Source: an uncultured Prevotellaceae bacterium
GTDB lineage: Bacteria; Bacteroidota; Bacteroidia; Bacteroidales; Bacteroidaceae
Reading direction: 5' to 3'
DNA length: 64,000 bases
Assembly: GCA_900315075.1 (NCBI GenBank)
Contig: OMXV01000034.1
Span: 20,221-84,220, forward strand
Of the stretch, positions 43,654-51,496 are shown one piece after another (positions within the stretch are counted from its first letter, which is position 1; the number at the start of each line of letters is the position of its first letter). Position numbers and translations under genes: made by a program. A model generated the notes under the pieces. It had not been told where the DNA came from and ran no database searches. It saw only the letters and a program-made list of their open reading frames with translations.

Positions 43654-43662
43654 GCAAACTTA
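43654..43662 (-). promoter_or_regulatory. -7 promoter element for slyD-aroC
   Basis: The minus strand reads TAAGTTTGC, 29 bases before the ATG at 43625. It is divergent to the kinase promoter at 43707. Confidence 0.6.
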
Positions 43663-43706
43663 CACAAAATTTTCCGAAATAAGCAAAACTATTCAAATTA
43701 ATTGCT

Positions 43707-43715
43707 TACTTTTGC
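43707..43715 (+). promoter_or_regulatory. -7 promoter element for kinase 1, 4 bases from its start
   Basis: TACTTTTGC matches TAnnTTTG; its last conserved G is at 43714 and the ATG is at 43719. Transcription would begin at or after the start codon, so the mRNA would be leaderless or the start lies further in. Confidence 0.5.
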
Positions 43716-43718
43716 ATC

Positions 43719-45176
43719 ATGGCTGCCAATGATTCTGAGATAACACCCCATGAAGATTGTTCGGTAAGCGACGAGACCTTTGTGGCGGCTGGGAGCACTT
43801 GTACGTGTTTCCGGATTCGGCAGCATGGACGTTTGTTATTGAAGAAACAATTATTGCCGACATTAGCCTCCGATGAGCGATGTCGGCAAGCTTTAGAAAA
43901 GGAGTTTGAGATTGGTTATAATTTGGACCATCCTAACATCCCCCGTTATTTGGAGTTTCATGGCGAATATCTCTTAATGGAATATGTCGATGGGGTGACA
44001 CTGGCAACGTTTCACGAGCAGCATCCTGATTATTTCAAGGAGAAGAGACACGCACGGCAGTTTGCCGATGAGCTGTGCTCAGCGGTGGCCTACCTACATC
44101 AGCATCAGGTGATTCATCTTGACCTAAAACCCGACAATATTCTAATCACATATATAGGCAATCATGCCAAGCTTGTCGATTTAGGTTATTGTTATCAGGA
44201 CAGTTATCCTTTTACTACAGGTGGCACAACTCATTATTCTGCGCCAGAAAAGGAGAAAACACCCGCCAGCGACATCTACTCAATAGGGCGTATTTTCGGT
44301 GAGTTGGGTATTGCCGACGAGAGGGTGACCTCCAGATGCCTGAGTTCTAAAGCTGCTGATAGATATCAGAGTATCGACGAATTGGCTGCGGCGATGCGAC
44401 AAAATCATTTTCCATGGAAAGCAGCCGCATCCATCCTTTTTGTCCTGCTACTCAGTATAGGAATATGGTGGTGGGTGGGCAAGATGGCATCGTCGGAATT
44501 GGAGCCATCCACGATAGCCATTCAGGAAGAATTGCCTGAGAAAGTCGTACAGGATGAATCTTCTGGGGTAGTTGTGCAGGATGAATTGTCTGGGGAAGTC
44601 GTGCAGGAGGAATCGTCTGAGAAAAATGTTAATGATGAGTTGTCTGAAATGACAGCCTCAAGTAACAACACGCCAAGTATCAATCTGCCAACAGCACCAG
44701 AACCGTTCAAAACGGAATCAGAGAGGCAGGAAGCAATGTCGTCTAATGTTGAATTCCCTGCCACAACAGGCAAAGAATATGTTGCGAAAATACTTAGGGA
44801 ACCTGGCGATATGCTCATGCGTAATCAGAAAGAATCTCTGCCGTCGTTCGTATCCGTGACTGACTCCATTTTGGCCGAGCTAAAGCAATTTGTTTCCAAT
44901 GACCGGATGCCGTATCAAATGGGTAGTCTGGAGGCCTACAAAGCAGCATATGAGTCGAAAAAGGCCTCTGCTATTGAATGTGGGGAAAGAAATCGCAACG
45001 TCCCCTTTTGGATGCATGTATATTGGAATACGTACAATGGTAAACCCAAGACTTCCAATATGTTTGCTCATTATTTATATTTGGAACTGGCTTCTATTGA
45101 TGCACTTTTTCAGACACATGCTACGAATTACAACCTTAGTCAAAAGCAACGAAAAGAAAAACCTCTCCAACAATGA
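43719..45176 (+). CDS. Transmembrane Hanks-type Ser/Thr protein kinase (module 1)
   Basis: This 485-residue protein has a kinase domain at ~20-215: glycine-loop region AAGSTCTCFRI, Lys in LLLKKQLL, Glu in LEKEFEIG, catalytic loop IHLDLKPDNIL (HLD in place of HRD) and VDLGYC in place of DFG. A membrane segment follows (AAASILFVLLLSIGIWWWVG, ~225-245). The outer part starts with four imperfect repeats like VVQDESSGVVVQDELSG, then a helical domain with no known match. PASTA domains are absent. Its stop overlaps the 45173 gene by four bases (ATGA). A diverged second copy of this pair is at 51497-53407. It probably phosphorylates cytoplasmic targets on an envelope signal. Confidence 0.88.
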   Translation: MAANDSEITPHEDCSVSDETFVAAGSTCTCFRIRQHGRLLLKKQLLPTLASDERCRQALEKEFEIGYNLDHPNIPRYLEFHGEYLLMEYVDGVTLATFHEQHPDYFKEKRHARQFADELCSAVAYLHQHQVIHLDLKPDNILITYIGNHAKLVDLGYCYQDSYPFTTGGTTHYSAPEKEKTPASDIYSIGRIFGELGIADERVTSRCLSSKAADRYQSIDELAAAMRQNHFPWKAAASILFVLLLSIGIWWWVGKMASSELEPSTIAIQEELPEKVVQDESSGVVVQDELSGEVVQEESSEKNVNDELSEMTASSNNTPSINLPTAPEPFKTESERQEAMSSNVEFPATTGKEYVAKILREPGDMLMRNQKESLPSFVSVTDSILAELKQFVSNDRMPYQMGSLEAYKAAYESKKASAIECGERNRNVPFWMHVYWNTYNGKPKTSNMFAHYLYLELASIDALFQTHATNYNLSQKQRKEKPLQQ

Positions 45177-45724
45177 AACTTGATTCTTACATACAGAAAC
45201 TTATCCGTGAGCGTATGGCGTGCGACCTTTCCCGTCCCTCGCAGTTTGATGCCTTAGCTCTTGATATGGAAGCCAGGACAGGTGAGCGTATCGGTGTGAA
45301 CACCCTCAAGCGTCTCTTTGGCATCCTTCCTGAAGTAAAACCTACAGAATCGACACTTCAGATAGTGGCGCGGTATCTCGGCTATGGCAGTTGGCGGCTA
45401 TTAGTCAAAGCTGTGGAAGGCAAGAACTCTAAGATAGATGAGGATAGTGGTGCCATCTATCCTCCAGACCTGCCCGTAGGCACATGCATCACGATTGATT
45501 ACGAACCTCGACGCCATATAGAAATAAAGGTTGTAATGAATGGCCTGTGTCAAGTCCTGCAGGTTAGCGGTGGTAAACTTATGGTTGGCGACTTCTTGGA
45601 CGTGCCCATGGTCATGGTTGGCCAGCCTTTCATCGCTAAGCACCTCATTCGTCAAGGTGAGGACATCGGCAGCTACAAAGGAGGCATAGAGGGTGGTGTG
45701 ACTGCTTTTTTTATCCATTTATAA
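45173..45724 (+). CDS. Kinase-partner protein (module 1), HTH-like N-terminus, unknown function
   Basis: I do not recognise this 183-residue protein by name. Residues ~1-85 are helical and resemble a DNA-binding fold (IGVNTLKRLFGILPEVKPTESTLQIVARYLGYGSW). Residues ~95-183 form a beta-rich domain (PVGTCITIDYEPRRHIEIKVV ... GGKLMVGDFLDVPMVMVGQPFIA). It has no signal peptide. It is a clear paralogue of the 51497 protein, which shares IGVNTMKRLLGWL and TLDVIARYLGYDNW. Both lie beside a transmembrane kinase; here translation is coupled through a four-base overlap. It is a good candidate for the kinase substrate or effector. Confidence 0.75.
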   Translation: MKLDSYIQKLIRERMACDLSRPSQFDALALDMEARTGERIGVNTLKRLFGILPEVKPTESTLQIVARYLGYGSWRLLVKAVEGKNSKIDEDSGAIYPPDLPVGTCITIDYEPRRHIEIKVVMNGLCQVLQVSGGKLMVGDFLDVPMVMVGQPFIAKHLIRQGEDIGSYKGGIEGGVTAFFIHL

Positions 45725-45959
45725 GCGTATATTTGGACTGAAAAAGATTTCCACATACTTATCGTCTCCATCCATCTCATCCATCTTTTTCACTTTTCTT
45801 CTCGCTGATTTTGCCATTAGCGAAAAATGCGTTATGTTTGCAGTGTCAATTTAGGGAGCTCAGGTGTCTTCAGCAGTATCAATAATAGACGTGTGCGCTC
45901 ACAGTAAAAAATAACAAAAAAAAACAGCTCACAATGAATGCACTTTCAGAAAAATGTTT

Positions 45960-45967
45960 TATCTTTG
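45960..45967 (+). promoter_or_regulatory. -7 promoter element for RNA candidate 1
   Basis: TATCTTTG precedes the structured region by a few bases. Confidence 0.6.
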
Positions 45968-45971
45968 TACC

Positions 45972-46226
45972 GCTGTCTTGAGAAAGAGATAGTAAAACAT
46001 CAAGGAGAGCTATAAGCTTTTGCCCGTCTGAGAATCTGGAAAATTCCGCAGTTATATGGGAAAAGTCTGAAGGCTGCTTCTCCTGTAGTGTATATATTGT
46101 TGACATGCGCTTGTATGGTCAACTCACATATATTTCTACAGGTGTGAGCTGATTTCATTCTTTATATAACGGGTATTCCAGAACCTTCAGACAAGGAATG
46201 TCAGAAGGCTCACACTTCTTTGTGTT
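45972..46226 (+). ncRNA. Structured RNA candidate 1 (about 255 nt)
   Basis: After the -7 element come a 5' folded region closed by GGAGAGC/GCTTCTCC and containing ATTCCGCA, a long AU-rich hairpin (46082-46142, ends CCTGTAG/CTACAGG), then a stem GTGTGAGC (46142-46149) pairing with GGCTCACAC (46207-46215). Inside this stem a hairpin ATTCC/GGAAT presents CCTTCAGAC (46184-46192), which is exactly complementary to GTCTGAAGG (46065-46073) in the 5' part, a pseudoknot. The 3' end is CTTCTTTGTG. The same order is seen at 54142-54372. It has no known function; no RNA family could be assigned by eye. Confidence 0.6.
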
Positions 46227-46431
46227 ATATACATTCACACTAAATATAAATATTATCAATAGTGTTCGACTAAGATAGCTAATAACACTTGCAACTTGCA
46301 GGTAGTTGACATTAATAATTATATTTTTACGGAAATATGTTAAAGAATCGATTATGTCTTTTTTGCATTTGAATATTTAATCGGATAGCTGTAAAAAGAT
46401 TCAAAACAAACAGAGGAAGCCGATTCGCTGG

Positions 46432-46440
46432 AAAGGAGGT
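46432..46440 (+). promoter_or_regulatory. Unusually perfect Shine-Dalgarno-like site upstream of the peptide gene
   Basis: AAAGGAGGT is fully complementary to the conserved 16S 3' end, but lies 25 bases ahead of the ATG at 46466. Other genes in this window lack such sites. Confidence 0.4.
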
Positions 46441-46465
46441 AGGCACATTAAATTAAAAAATTATT

Positions 46466-46609
46466 ATGAAAAAGTATCAAAAAGCTCAAATGATTGCTAA
46501 GAATCTGCCTACAGGTTCCTATGCTGCAGGATGCCCAACTTATTACCGTGCCAATGAAGCTCATTGGAAGAGTAATGATTATTGCCAGGCTTGCGAACGT
46601 GCTATGTAG
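46466..46609 (+). CDS. RiPP-like precursor peptide (47 aa)
   Basis: This small gene encodes a 47-residue peptide with a basic start (MKKYQKAQMIAKNLPTG), then SYAAGCP and a C-terminal part rich in aromatic residues and Cys (TYYRANEAHWKSNDYCQACERAM). Cys lie at 23, 40 and 43. It is followed by a zinc-ribbon protein, a PqqD-radical SAM-SPASM enzyme and an amidohydrolase on the same strand, the usual setting of a precursor peptide. Residues 1-22 would be the leader recognised by the PqqD-like part of the maturase, and the Cys/aromatic end the modified core; both are inference. A 13-bp hairpin follows 10 bases after the stop. I cannot assign a named RiPP class. Confidence 0.75.
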   Translation: MKKYQKAQMIAKNLPTGSYAAGCPTYYRANEAHWKSNDYCQACERAM

Positions 46610-46618
46610 GATTTCTAA

Positions 46619-46664
46619 CTGAAGTTTCCCACTATAATGAAACAGCCTAAGGTGGGAAACTTCA
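46619..46664 (+). terminator. Hairpin after the peptide gene, related to a miniature element end
   Basis: A perfect 13-bp stem, TGAAGTTTCCCAC/GTGGGAAACTTCA with a 19-base loop, lies between the peptide gene and the downstream genes. The arms match the inverted ends of the element at 56880-57042. No T run follows, so it may be an attenuating or mRNA-stabilising structure rather than a full terminator. Confidence 0.5.
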
Positions 46665-46715
46665 ATTATTTGCGATTTATTATTTTGACATACGTGGCAT
46701 TTTAGAACGAGTATT

Positions 46716-46949
46716 ATGAAAATACAGACAAAAGTAGAATGTAAAAATTGTAACTCAATATGTAATCCAGTTTTAATTGATATTTCAGGTGTGAACATAC
46801 AAGATGAAATATTAGACAATGATGGACAATCTATTATCATTATAAGTGATAAACAACGAGAATGTGCAAATTGTCAAATAAAATGGAATAGTATAGAACT
46901 TCATAAGAATAAGTCAGGTGATATTGAAATGGGGTTTGGTATAGAATAA
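46716..46949 (+). CDS. Small zinc-ribbon-like protein (77 aa) in the RiPP-like locus
   Basis: This protein has Cys at 9, 12 and 16 (VECKNCNSICNP) and a second pair later (RECANCQIKW), the spacing of a small zinc ribbon. There is no signal peptide or membrane segment. It is not recognised as a named family. Its place between the peptide gene and the maturase (5 bases before the latter) suggests an accessory role in modification or regulation. It could also be a second substrate, since it is short and Cys-rich, but it lacks the SYAAGCP motif of the 46466 peptide. Confidence 0.65.
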   Translation: MKIQTKVECKNCNSICNPVLIDISGVNIQDEILDNDGQSIIIISDKQRECANCQIKWNSIELHKNKSGDIEMGFGIE

Positions 46950-46954
46950 TTAAT

Positions 46955-48430
46955 ATGTTAATCCGTCAATCAAACAACACATTTATTCGCACAACTGATC
47001 GATATGGATACATAACCAATCAGTTGACGCGTTATGACCGCACATATAATTGTACGGGAGCCGCTTTCTTACGCCAAATATCTCGAAAACCAACAGAAAT
47101 AAAATATATTGTTGAAAAATTGTTGGAAGAATACGAGGATGTCTCATTTGAAGAATTGAAAGTCGATTTTTTGGAATTTGCTGAAGATTTGGAAAAGGCA
47201 AAGTTTGTTGTGATGGGTGAGAGTCCAGAGGAACTTGATGAAAAAGATGTTTCTTTCACCTATTCAATAGACAATCCTAAGACGCTGGCTGAGGATTTCT
47301 CACAAAAGACACAACAGGGGCAATTAGAAAATACTCAAGACTTCTTCCTTGAGGAAGTCCAAGGACGTCCCCTCATATCGTGTCTTCAGTTTGAATTGTC
47401 AAGTCGCTGTAATGAGCGGTGCATTCATTGTTATATCCCAAACGAGAAGAAAAACACGGGTTTCGACATGCCTTTGGCTAAAGTAAAAAGCATCCTTGAT
47501 GAGTTTGCTGCCATGGGCGGAATCCATGTTACACTGTCTGGAGGCGAAGCCTTCCTGCATAAGGAATTATTAGAGATTTGCCGCTATTGCCGACAGAAAG
47601 ACTTGAAAATCACCATTCTTTCCAATTTAATCTCATTAAAGGATGAGCAAATACCAATATTAAAAGAGGTCAACCTCTCTTTAATACAGACATCGTTGTA
47701 TTCTATGGATGAAACCATTCATGACCTTATCACCACAGTAAAGGGGTCATTCCGAAAAACAAAATCTGCCATAGAGAAACTTGTGGCGGCAGACATACCT
47801 GTTCAGATTTCATGCCCTGTGATGAAGGCCAACCGTAAAGGATATAAAGACGTGCTTGAATATGCCCAATCGTTAAAAATAAAAGCGCAGACAGACTTTA
47901 TCATGATGGCACAGTCGGACTTCAACACGAACAATCTCGCAAATCGAATCTCGTTGGAAGAAACCGAGGAACTCTTGCGTGATATCATAGAACATGATAT
48001 AGACTACAAGAAAGAGATACAAGAAAAACCGCCTGTTTCTGATTTCATTGCTTTAGATAGAGAAAAGTATATGAAACAACCAGTCTGTGGAGTGGGATAC
48101 GATAACTGCTGTATTACAGCAAATGGAGATGTATATCCTTGTGCAGGTTGGCAGAGTTATGTGCTTGGCAATGTTTATAAGCAGTCTTTGAAAGAAATAT
48201 GGGAACAGAGTGAGAAAGTCAAGAAACTGCGAAAAATCACCCAGGCTTCATTTCCTGAATGCATAGACTGTGAAGCACGGGATTATTGTTCTCGATGCTT
48301 GGTGCGCAACTTTAATGAGAGTGGCGGTGACATGTTTTCCCTAAATCGCCATTTCTGCGACGTGGCGTTTCTCACCAAGCGTCTTGTAGAGGAATATCAT
48401 GAAAAAAGGATTAATATAAATGATATTTGA
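46955..48430 (+). CDS. Radical SAM/SPASM peptide maturase with N-terminal PqqD-like recognition domain
   Basis: This 491-residue enzyme has three parts. Residues ~1-88 are a PqqD-like peptide-recognition element (RYDRTYNCTGAAFLRQISRKPTEIKYIVEKLLEEYEDVSFEELKVDFLEFAEDLEKAKFV). The radical SAM core has the 4Fe-4S motif in SSRCNERCIHCYIP (CX3CX2C, ~152-161) and VTLSGGEAFLH. The SPASM domain at ~370-460 binds auxiliary clusters (CGVGYDNCCITANGDVYPCAG ... FPECIDCEARDYCSRCLV ... HFCDVAF). This layout is that of enzymes that make thioether, C-C or similar cross-links in RiPPs. It probably acts on the 46466 peptide. No peptidase or exporter gene is adjacent. Confidence 0.88.
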   Translation: MLIRQSNNTFIRTTDRYGYITNQLTRYDRTYNCTGAAFLRQISRKPTEIKYIVEKLLEEYEDVSFEELKVDFLEFAEDLEKAKFVVMGESPEELDEKDVSFTYSIDNPKTLAEDFSQKTQQGQLENTQDFFLEEVQGRPLISCLQFELSSRCNERCIHCYIPNEKKNTGFDMPLAKVKSILDEFAAMGGIHVTLSGGEAFLHKELLEICRYCRQKDLKITILSNLISLKDEQIPILKEVNLSLIQTSLYSMDETIHDLITTVKGSFRKTKSAIEKLVAADIPVQISCPVMKANRKGYKDVLEYAQSLKIKAQTDFIMMAQSDFNTNNLANRISLEETEELLRDIIEHDIDYKKEIQEKPPVSDFIALDREKYMKQPVCGVGYDNCCITANGDVYPCAGWQSYVLGNVYKQSLKEIWEQSEKVKKLRKITQASFPECIDCEARDYCSRCLVRNFNESGGDMFSLNRHFCDVAFLTKRLVEEYHEKRININDI

Positions 48431-49154
48431 CAATCATGTACATGTCGGATGGTTTACAGATGGATACCATTCTCCAAAGGACGTATGGTATTCCGAGTTG
48501 GCAGCAGGCGTCGATGGAATGGCTGTTTCCTCCACATCAACTTGCGCCGAACTCTACAAAGTGGTGGTACGGGAAATGCGAGAACTCATCAGACTAGGCG
48601 ACAACCGTATCCATCCAATTTTATGGCTTACTCCTACTATGTTGAAGAAAAGGTATGCACTACCATATATGCTTCATAATAAGGTAAATTGGAAGGGAGT
48701 AAAAATGCACTGGGAGGCACATCCAGAATGGTCACATAATCCAAAGTTGGTGGAAAAGGCTTTGGATGTAGCTCGCAGGATAGGATGTCCTGTGCTATTA
48801 CATACAGGAGAAGATAAGTATTGCCATGCCGGATTCTATATCGGTCTGATTAAGAAATATGCCGACCTCACTTTTGTCCTTGCCCATGGTCGTCCCGTAG
48901 ATGAAGCGATAGAGGTATTAAAACAATGTCCCAATTCGTTTGTAGATACTGCATTCATGCCAATGAGTGACCTTAGCAAGATTATCGCAAAAGGATTGTC
49001 TAGTCGTGTGATTTTCGGAACAGATGCTCCCATCAATCGTATATTTTACAAAGATTTGGAAACAATAGATTTCATCCGCGACACCATCTGCCTGATACAA
49101 TCTGAGTGCCCAGAAGAAGCAAATTCCATCTTAAGTAGAAGTGTCTATAAATAA
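48420..49154 (+). CDS. Amidohydrolase-family metal-dependent hydrolase (TIM barrel)
   Basis: This 244-residue protein matches the amidohydrolase_2 type: metal ligands in FDNHVHVGW (HxH), VKMHWEAHPEW, PVLLHTGEDKY, LAHGRP and the late Asp in VIFGTDAPINRIFY. It overlaps the end of the maturase by 11 bases, so it is cotranslated with it. In a RiPP-like locus it could hydrolyse an amide of the modified peptide, or a side product; neither is shown by the sequence. No other enzyme of a small-molecule pathway lies near. Confidence 0.82.
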   Translation: MIFDNHVHVGWFTDGYHSPKDVWYSELAAGVDGMAVSSTSTCAELYKVVVREMRELIRLGDNRIHPILWLTPTMLKKRYALPYMLHNKVNWKGVKMHWEAHPEWSHNPKLVEKALDVARRIGCPVLLHTGEDKYCHAGFYIGLIKKYADLTFVLAHGRPVDEAIEVLKQCPNSFVDTAFMPMSDLSKIIAKGLSSRVIFGTDAPINRIFYKDLETIDFIRDTICLIQSECPEEANSILSRSVYK

Positions 49155-49826
49155 ATGTTAAGTTGCACAAAGTTCCCTTACCCCATAAAACGTTATAGGG
49201 GCATTATGTTGTTCTTAAATCCTCGATGTGACAAGCAAAAGCGTTTTTGTAGGCCTTGTTGACGATATAGAATTATGAGTTTAGAAACTTTACAGTCGTT
49301 ATCCATTTTTCATGTACGCTGATGAACAAAAATACTAAGGCCTTGACCCACTGCTGCTCTTCAATAGGCAGAAGGTTTTTGTTAAGCCGTTCTACCAGAT
49401 ATTTGTAAAGTTTCGGATGATAGCAATGAGCAAGAGAAAAACAATGTTCTTTACCATGAAGGGCTTTAGCAGCCTGATCCATCTGAATCCGTTATTTATG
49501 TCATCAAAGATTCTCTCCTATCTTCCCTTAAGGTGGTAAAACTCCACTATCTCATGAGCTGTCGTGGCATAGTTGTTGGTCAGTATGCAACGGTAGGTGT
49601 ATTCGTCCTCCCATAAGTCCTGCTCCCTATCTATGTGACGCTCTCTCTGTATGATAAGGCAGAATCCCTCTTCCTCATGAATAACCTTTTGATTTTTCCG
49701 TTTGGTATAGTCATCATTCGCTTTGTTAACACCGACTTCAATTCCCTCAGCTTTTGTCTTTCAGGAGCTTATGCCTTTTGTCTTTACTTTTTATCATGAA
49801 AATTTTGCTGTTTGCGAAAAAATTAC
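49155..49826. other. Gap between the amidohydrolase gene and the PreA-type gene
   Basis: Apart from the transposase remnant on the minus strand, this region contains only a weak hairpin (ACCCCATAA/TTATAGGGG) near 49180-49205, which may end the RiPP-like transcript. No intact gene was seen. Confidence 0.6.
49273..49770 (-). pseudogene. Decayed transposase (IS1380/IS4-like DDE), C-terminal part
   Basis: Read on the minus strand, the remnant gives KANDDYTKRKNQKVI, LWEDEYTYRCILTNNYATTA, HEIVEFYHLKGR, ERIFDDINNGFRW and FMVKNIVFLLLIAIIRNF. This is the typical end of an IS1380-type transposase, with the catalytic Glu region in HEIVEFYHLKGR*ER. A stop interrupts KGR*ERIF near 49518, another stop lies near 49760, and a frameshift near 49430 moves the last 60 residues into another frame. 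The N-terminal half and inverted ends are missing. It marks an old insertion just downstream of the RiPP-like locus. Confidence 0.78.
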
Positions 49827-49834
49827 TATGTTTG
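49827..49834 (+). promoter_or_regulatory. -7 promoter element for the PreA-type gene
   Basis: TATGTTTG lies about 90 bases before the preferred start at 49917, with TTTG at 49803 at -33 distance. Confidence 0.5.
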
Positions 49835-49916
49835 TGGCGTTTTTGTAGTATGAGAAACAAATTGAAAGTCACTAACTATTTGTGAATGGATGGTTAGGGA
49901 AAAAACCATAACGACT

Positions 49917-51452
49917 ATGATACACATTAAAGAAGAGGCCGCTCGCTGCCTGTTGTGCGAGGATGCTCCTTGTACAAAAGTGTGCAAGACAATTGACCCG
50001 GCACGCGCCATACGTGCCATCAGGTTTGATAATGAGAAAAATGTGTGGCGATGGTTGGAGGGCTGTACAGATGCTGACCTTGAGCGTGCCGAACAGGCAT
50101 GCATCCATTACGATCGTCCCATCCGCATCAAGGAGCTGCTTCGTGCGGTAAGTTGCTGTCCTGGGAAGCCAAAGGAGGCATTGCCGAGTCTCGCCATCAC
50201 TTTTTGTGGTATTCCCTGCGAGAATCCTTTCTTTCTTGCCTCTTCGGCAGTGTGTACCAATTACGAGATGGTAGCACGCGCCTTTGAGATGGGCTGGGCG
50301 GGTGTCTTCTATAAGACCATCTGCAAACAGGAAATCCGCGAGGTGTCTCCTCGTTTTGATGCGGTGAAGAATGGCGCATCGTTCGCCGGATTCCGCAACA
50401 TGGAGCAGTTGTCGGAGAATCCTTATGAAGTGGATTTCGACATCCTCCGTCGTCTGAAGCAGAACTATCCCACGAAGGTGGTCGTCGCTTCTATCATGGG
50501 GCAGTTTGAAGAAGAATGGATTGAACTTGCGAAGATGGCAGAAGATGCGGGTTGTGATGCAGTGGAATTGAACTTCTCTTGTCCACAGATGCGACTTACT
50601 GGCATGGGAAGTGACGTGGGACAAAACGCAGAGCTCGTCACGTTTTATACTGCCTATGTGAAACGCAATGTCAATATTCCTGTCATCCCGAAAATGACTC
50701 CTAACATCACGCAGATGAATCAGCCTGCCATGGGGTCCTTTTTTGCTGGGGCAGATGCCATCTCGGCCATCAATACCATCAAGAGCATTACCATGTCGCC
50801 ATTGGCTGCGGTGAGTGACAAACTGACGGTCTCTGGCTATTCAGGACGCGCTGTCAAACCTATCGCCCTGCGGTATATCTATGAAATGGCATCTAATCCC
50901 ATATTAAATGGAGAGAGCAGAAAGGGAAAGAGTGTGGAGCTCAGTGGTATTGGAGGTATAGAGACCTGGCGCGATGCCTTGGAATATATCCAGCTCGGTT
51001 GTCGCAACGTACAGGTTTGTACTGCTGTCATGGAGTATGGCTACCGTATTATTGATGACCTCATTCTGGGTATGCAGACCTATTTGCTGGAAAGACAGTG
51101 TGAAAAAGAAAAAGGTACTGACCATCGTATCATTGAGCACATGGAGGATATCGTGGGTGAGCAACTTTCCAACATCTTGCTACCTTCCGACCTTGATCGC
51201 GACACGATTGTCTATCCGAAGATCGACCAACAGAAGTGCATTGGTTGTGGACGTTGCTATATTTCTTGTCGGGATGGTGGTCATCAGGCTATTTCTTTTG
51301 ATACCTGCTCAGACCTACCGATGGGGGCTCAGCAATCCCCAACCCGAAGTCCCCGTGTCATTGGTACAAAATGTGTAGGCTGCCACCTTTGCCGTTTAGT
51401 ATGTCCCACAGGTGCCATCGGATTGGCCAAACGAGTCAGCAAGAGGCGTTAA
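49917..51452 (+). CDS. preA: PreA-type dihydropyrimidine dehydrogenase subunit with extra N-terminal Cys-rich segment
   Basis: The product has 511 residues. The N-terminal ~95 residues (EEAARCLLCEDAPCTKVCKTIDPARAIRAIRF) resemble the Fe-S domain of DPYD/PreT rather than PreA. An FMN-binding DHOD-like barrel follows (ENPFFLASSAVCTNYEMVARAF, ELNFSCPQMRLTGMGSDVGQ, SGIGGIETWRDALEYIQLG). The end carries two 4Fe-4S motifs (CIGCGRCYISCRDGGH, CVGCHLCRLVCPTGAI). PreA with PreT reduces uracil and thymine with NADH; no preT lies next to it. The start is taken at 49917 (MIHIKEEAARC); an in-frame ATG also lies at 49890. Confidence 0.85.
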   Translation: MIHIKEEAARCLLCEDAPCTKVCKTIDPARAIRAIRFDNEKNVWRWLEGCTDADLERAEQACIHYDRPIRIKELLRAVSCCPGKPKEALPSLAITFCGIPCENPFFLASSAVCTNYEMVARAFEMGWAGVFYKTICKQEIREVSPRFDAVKNGASFAGFRNMEQLSENPYEVDFDILRRLKQNYPTKVVVASIMGQFEEEWIELAKMAEDAGCDAVELNFSCPQMRLTGMGSDVGQNAELVTFYTAYVKRNVNIPVIPKMTPNITQMNQPAMGSFFAGADAISAINTIKSITMSPLAAVSDKLTVSGYSGRAVKPIALRYIYEMASNPILNGESRKGKSVELSGIGGIETWRDALEYIQLGCRNVQVCTAVMEYGYRIIDDLILGMQTYLLERQCEKEKGTDHRIIEHMEDIVGEQLSNILLPSDLDRDTIVYPKIDQQKCIGCGRCYISCRDGGHQAISFDTCSDLPMGAQQSPTRSPRVIGTKCVGCHLCRLVCPTGAIGLAKRVSKRR

Positions 51453-51496
51453 TCATCTTGTCATCTATTACTATTCATGTAAATTCTTACCATCGA

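Larger units (their letters stand above)
45725..46465. other. Long non-coding region with a structured RNA, upstream of the RiPP-like genes
   Basis: This 741-base stretch has no coding frame. A -7 element (TATGTTTGC) lies near 45834-45842, followed by GTGTGCGCTCACAG at about 45890-45903, which looks like a degenerate form of the stem that closes the RNA candidate. The RNA candidate itself is at about 45972-46226. The last 240 bases before the peptide gene are AT-rich and end with a perfect AAAGGAGGT at 46432-46440. Confidence 0.6.

Noticed and set aside
45972-46226. Retron or group II intron RNA
   Set aside because: No reverse transcriptase gene is in the window and no intron domain V motif was seen.
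49273-49482. A stand-alone 69-residue minus-strand gene
   Set aside because: It is the frame-shifted end of the transposase remnant, continuous in homology with the part upstream.
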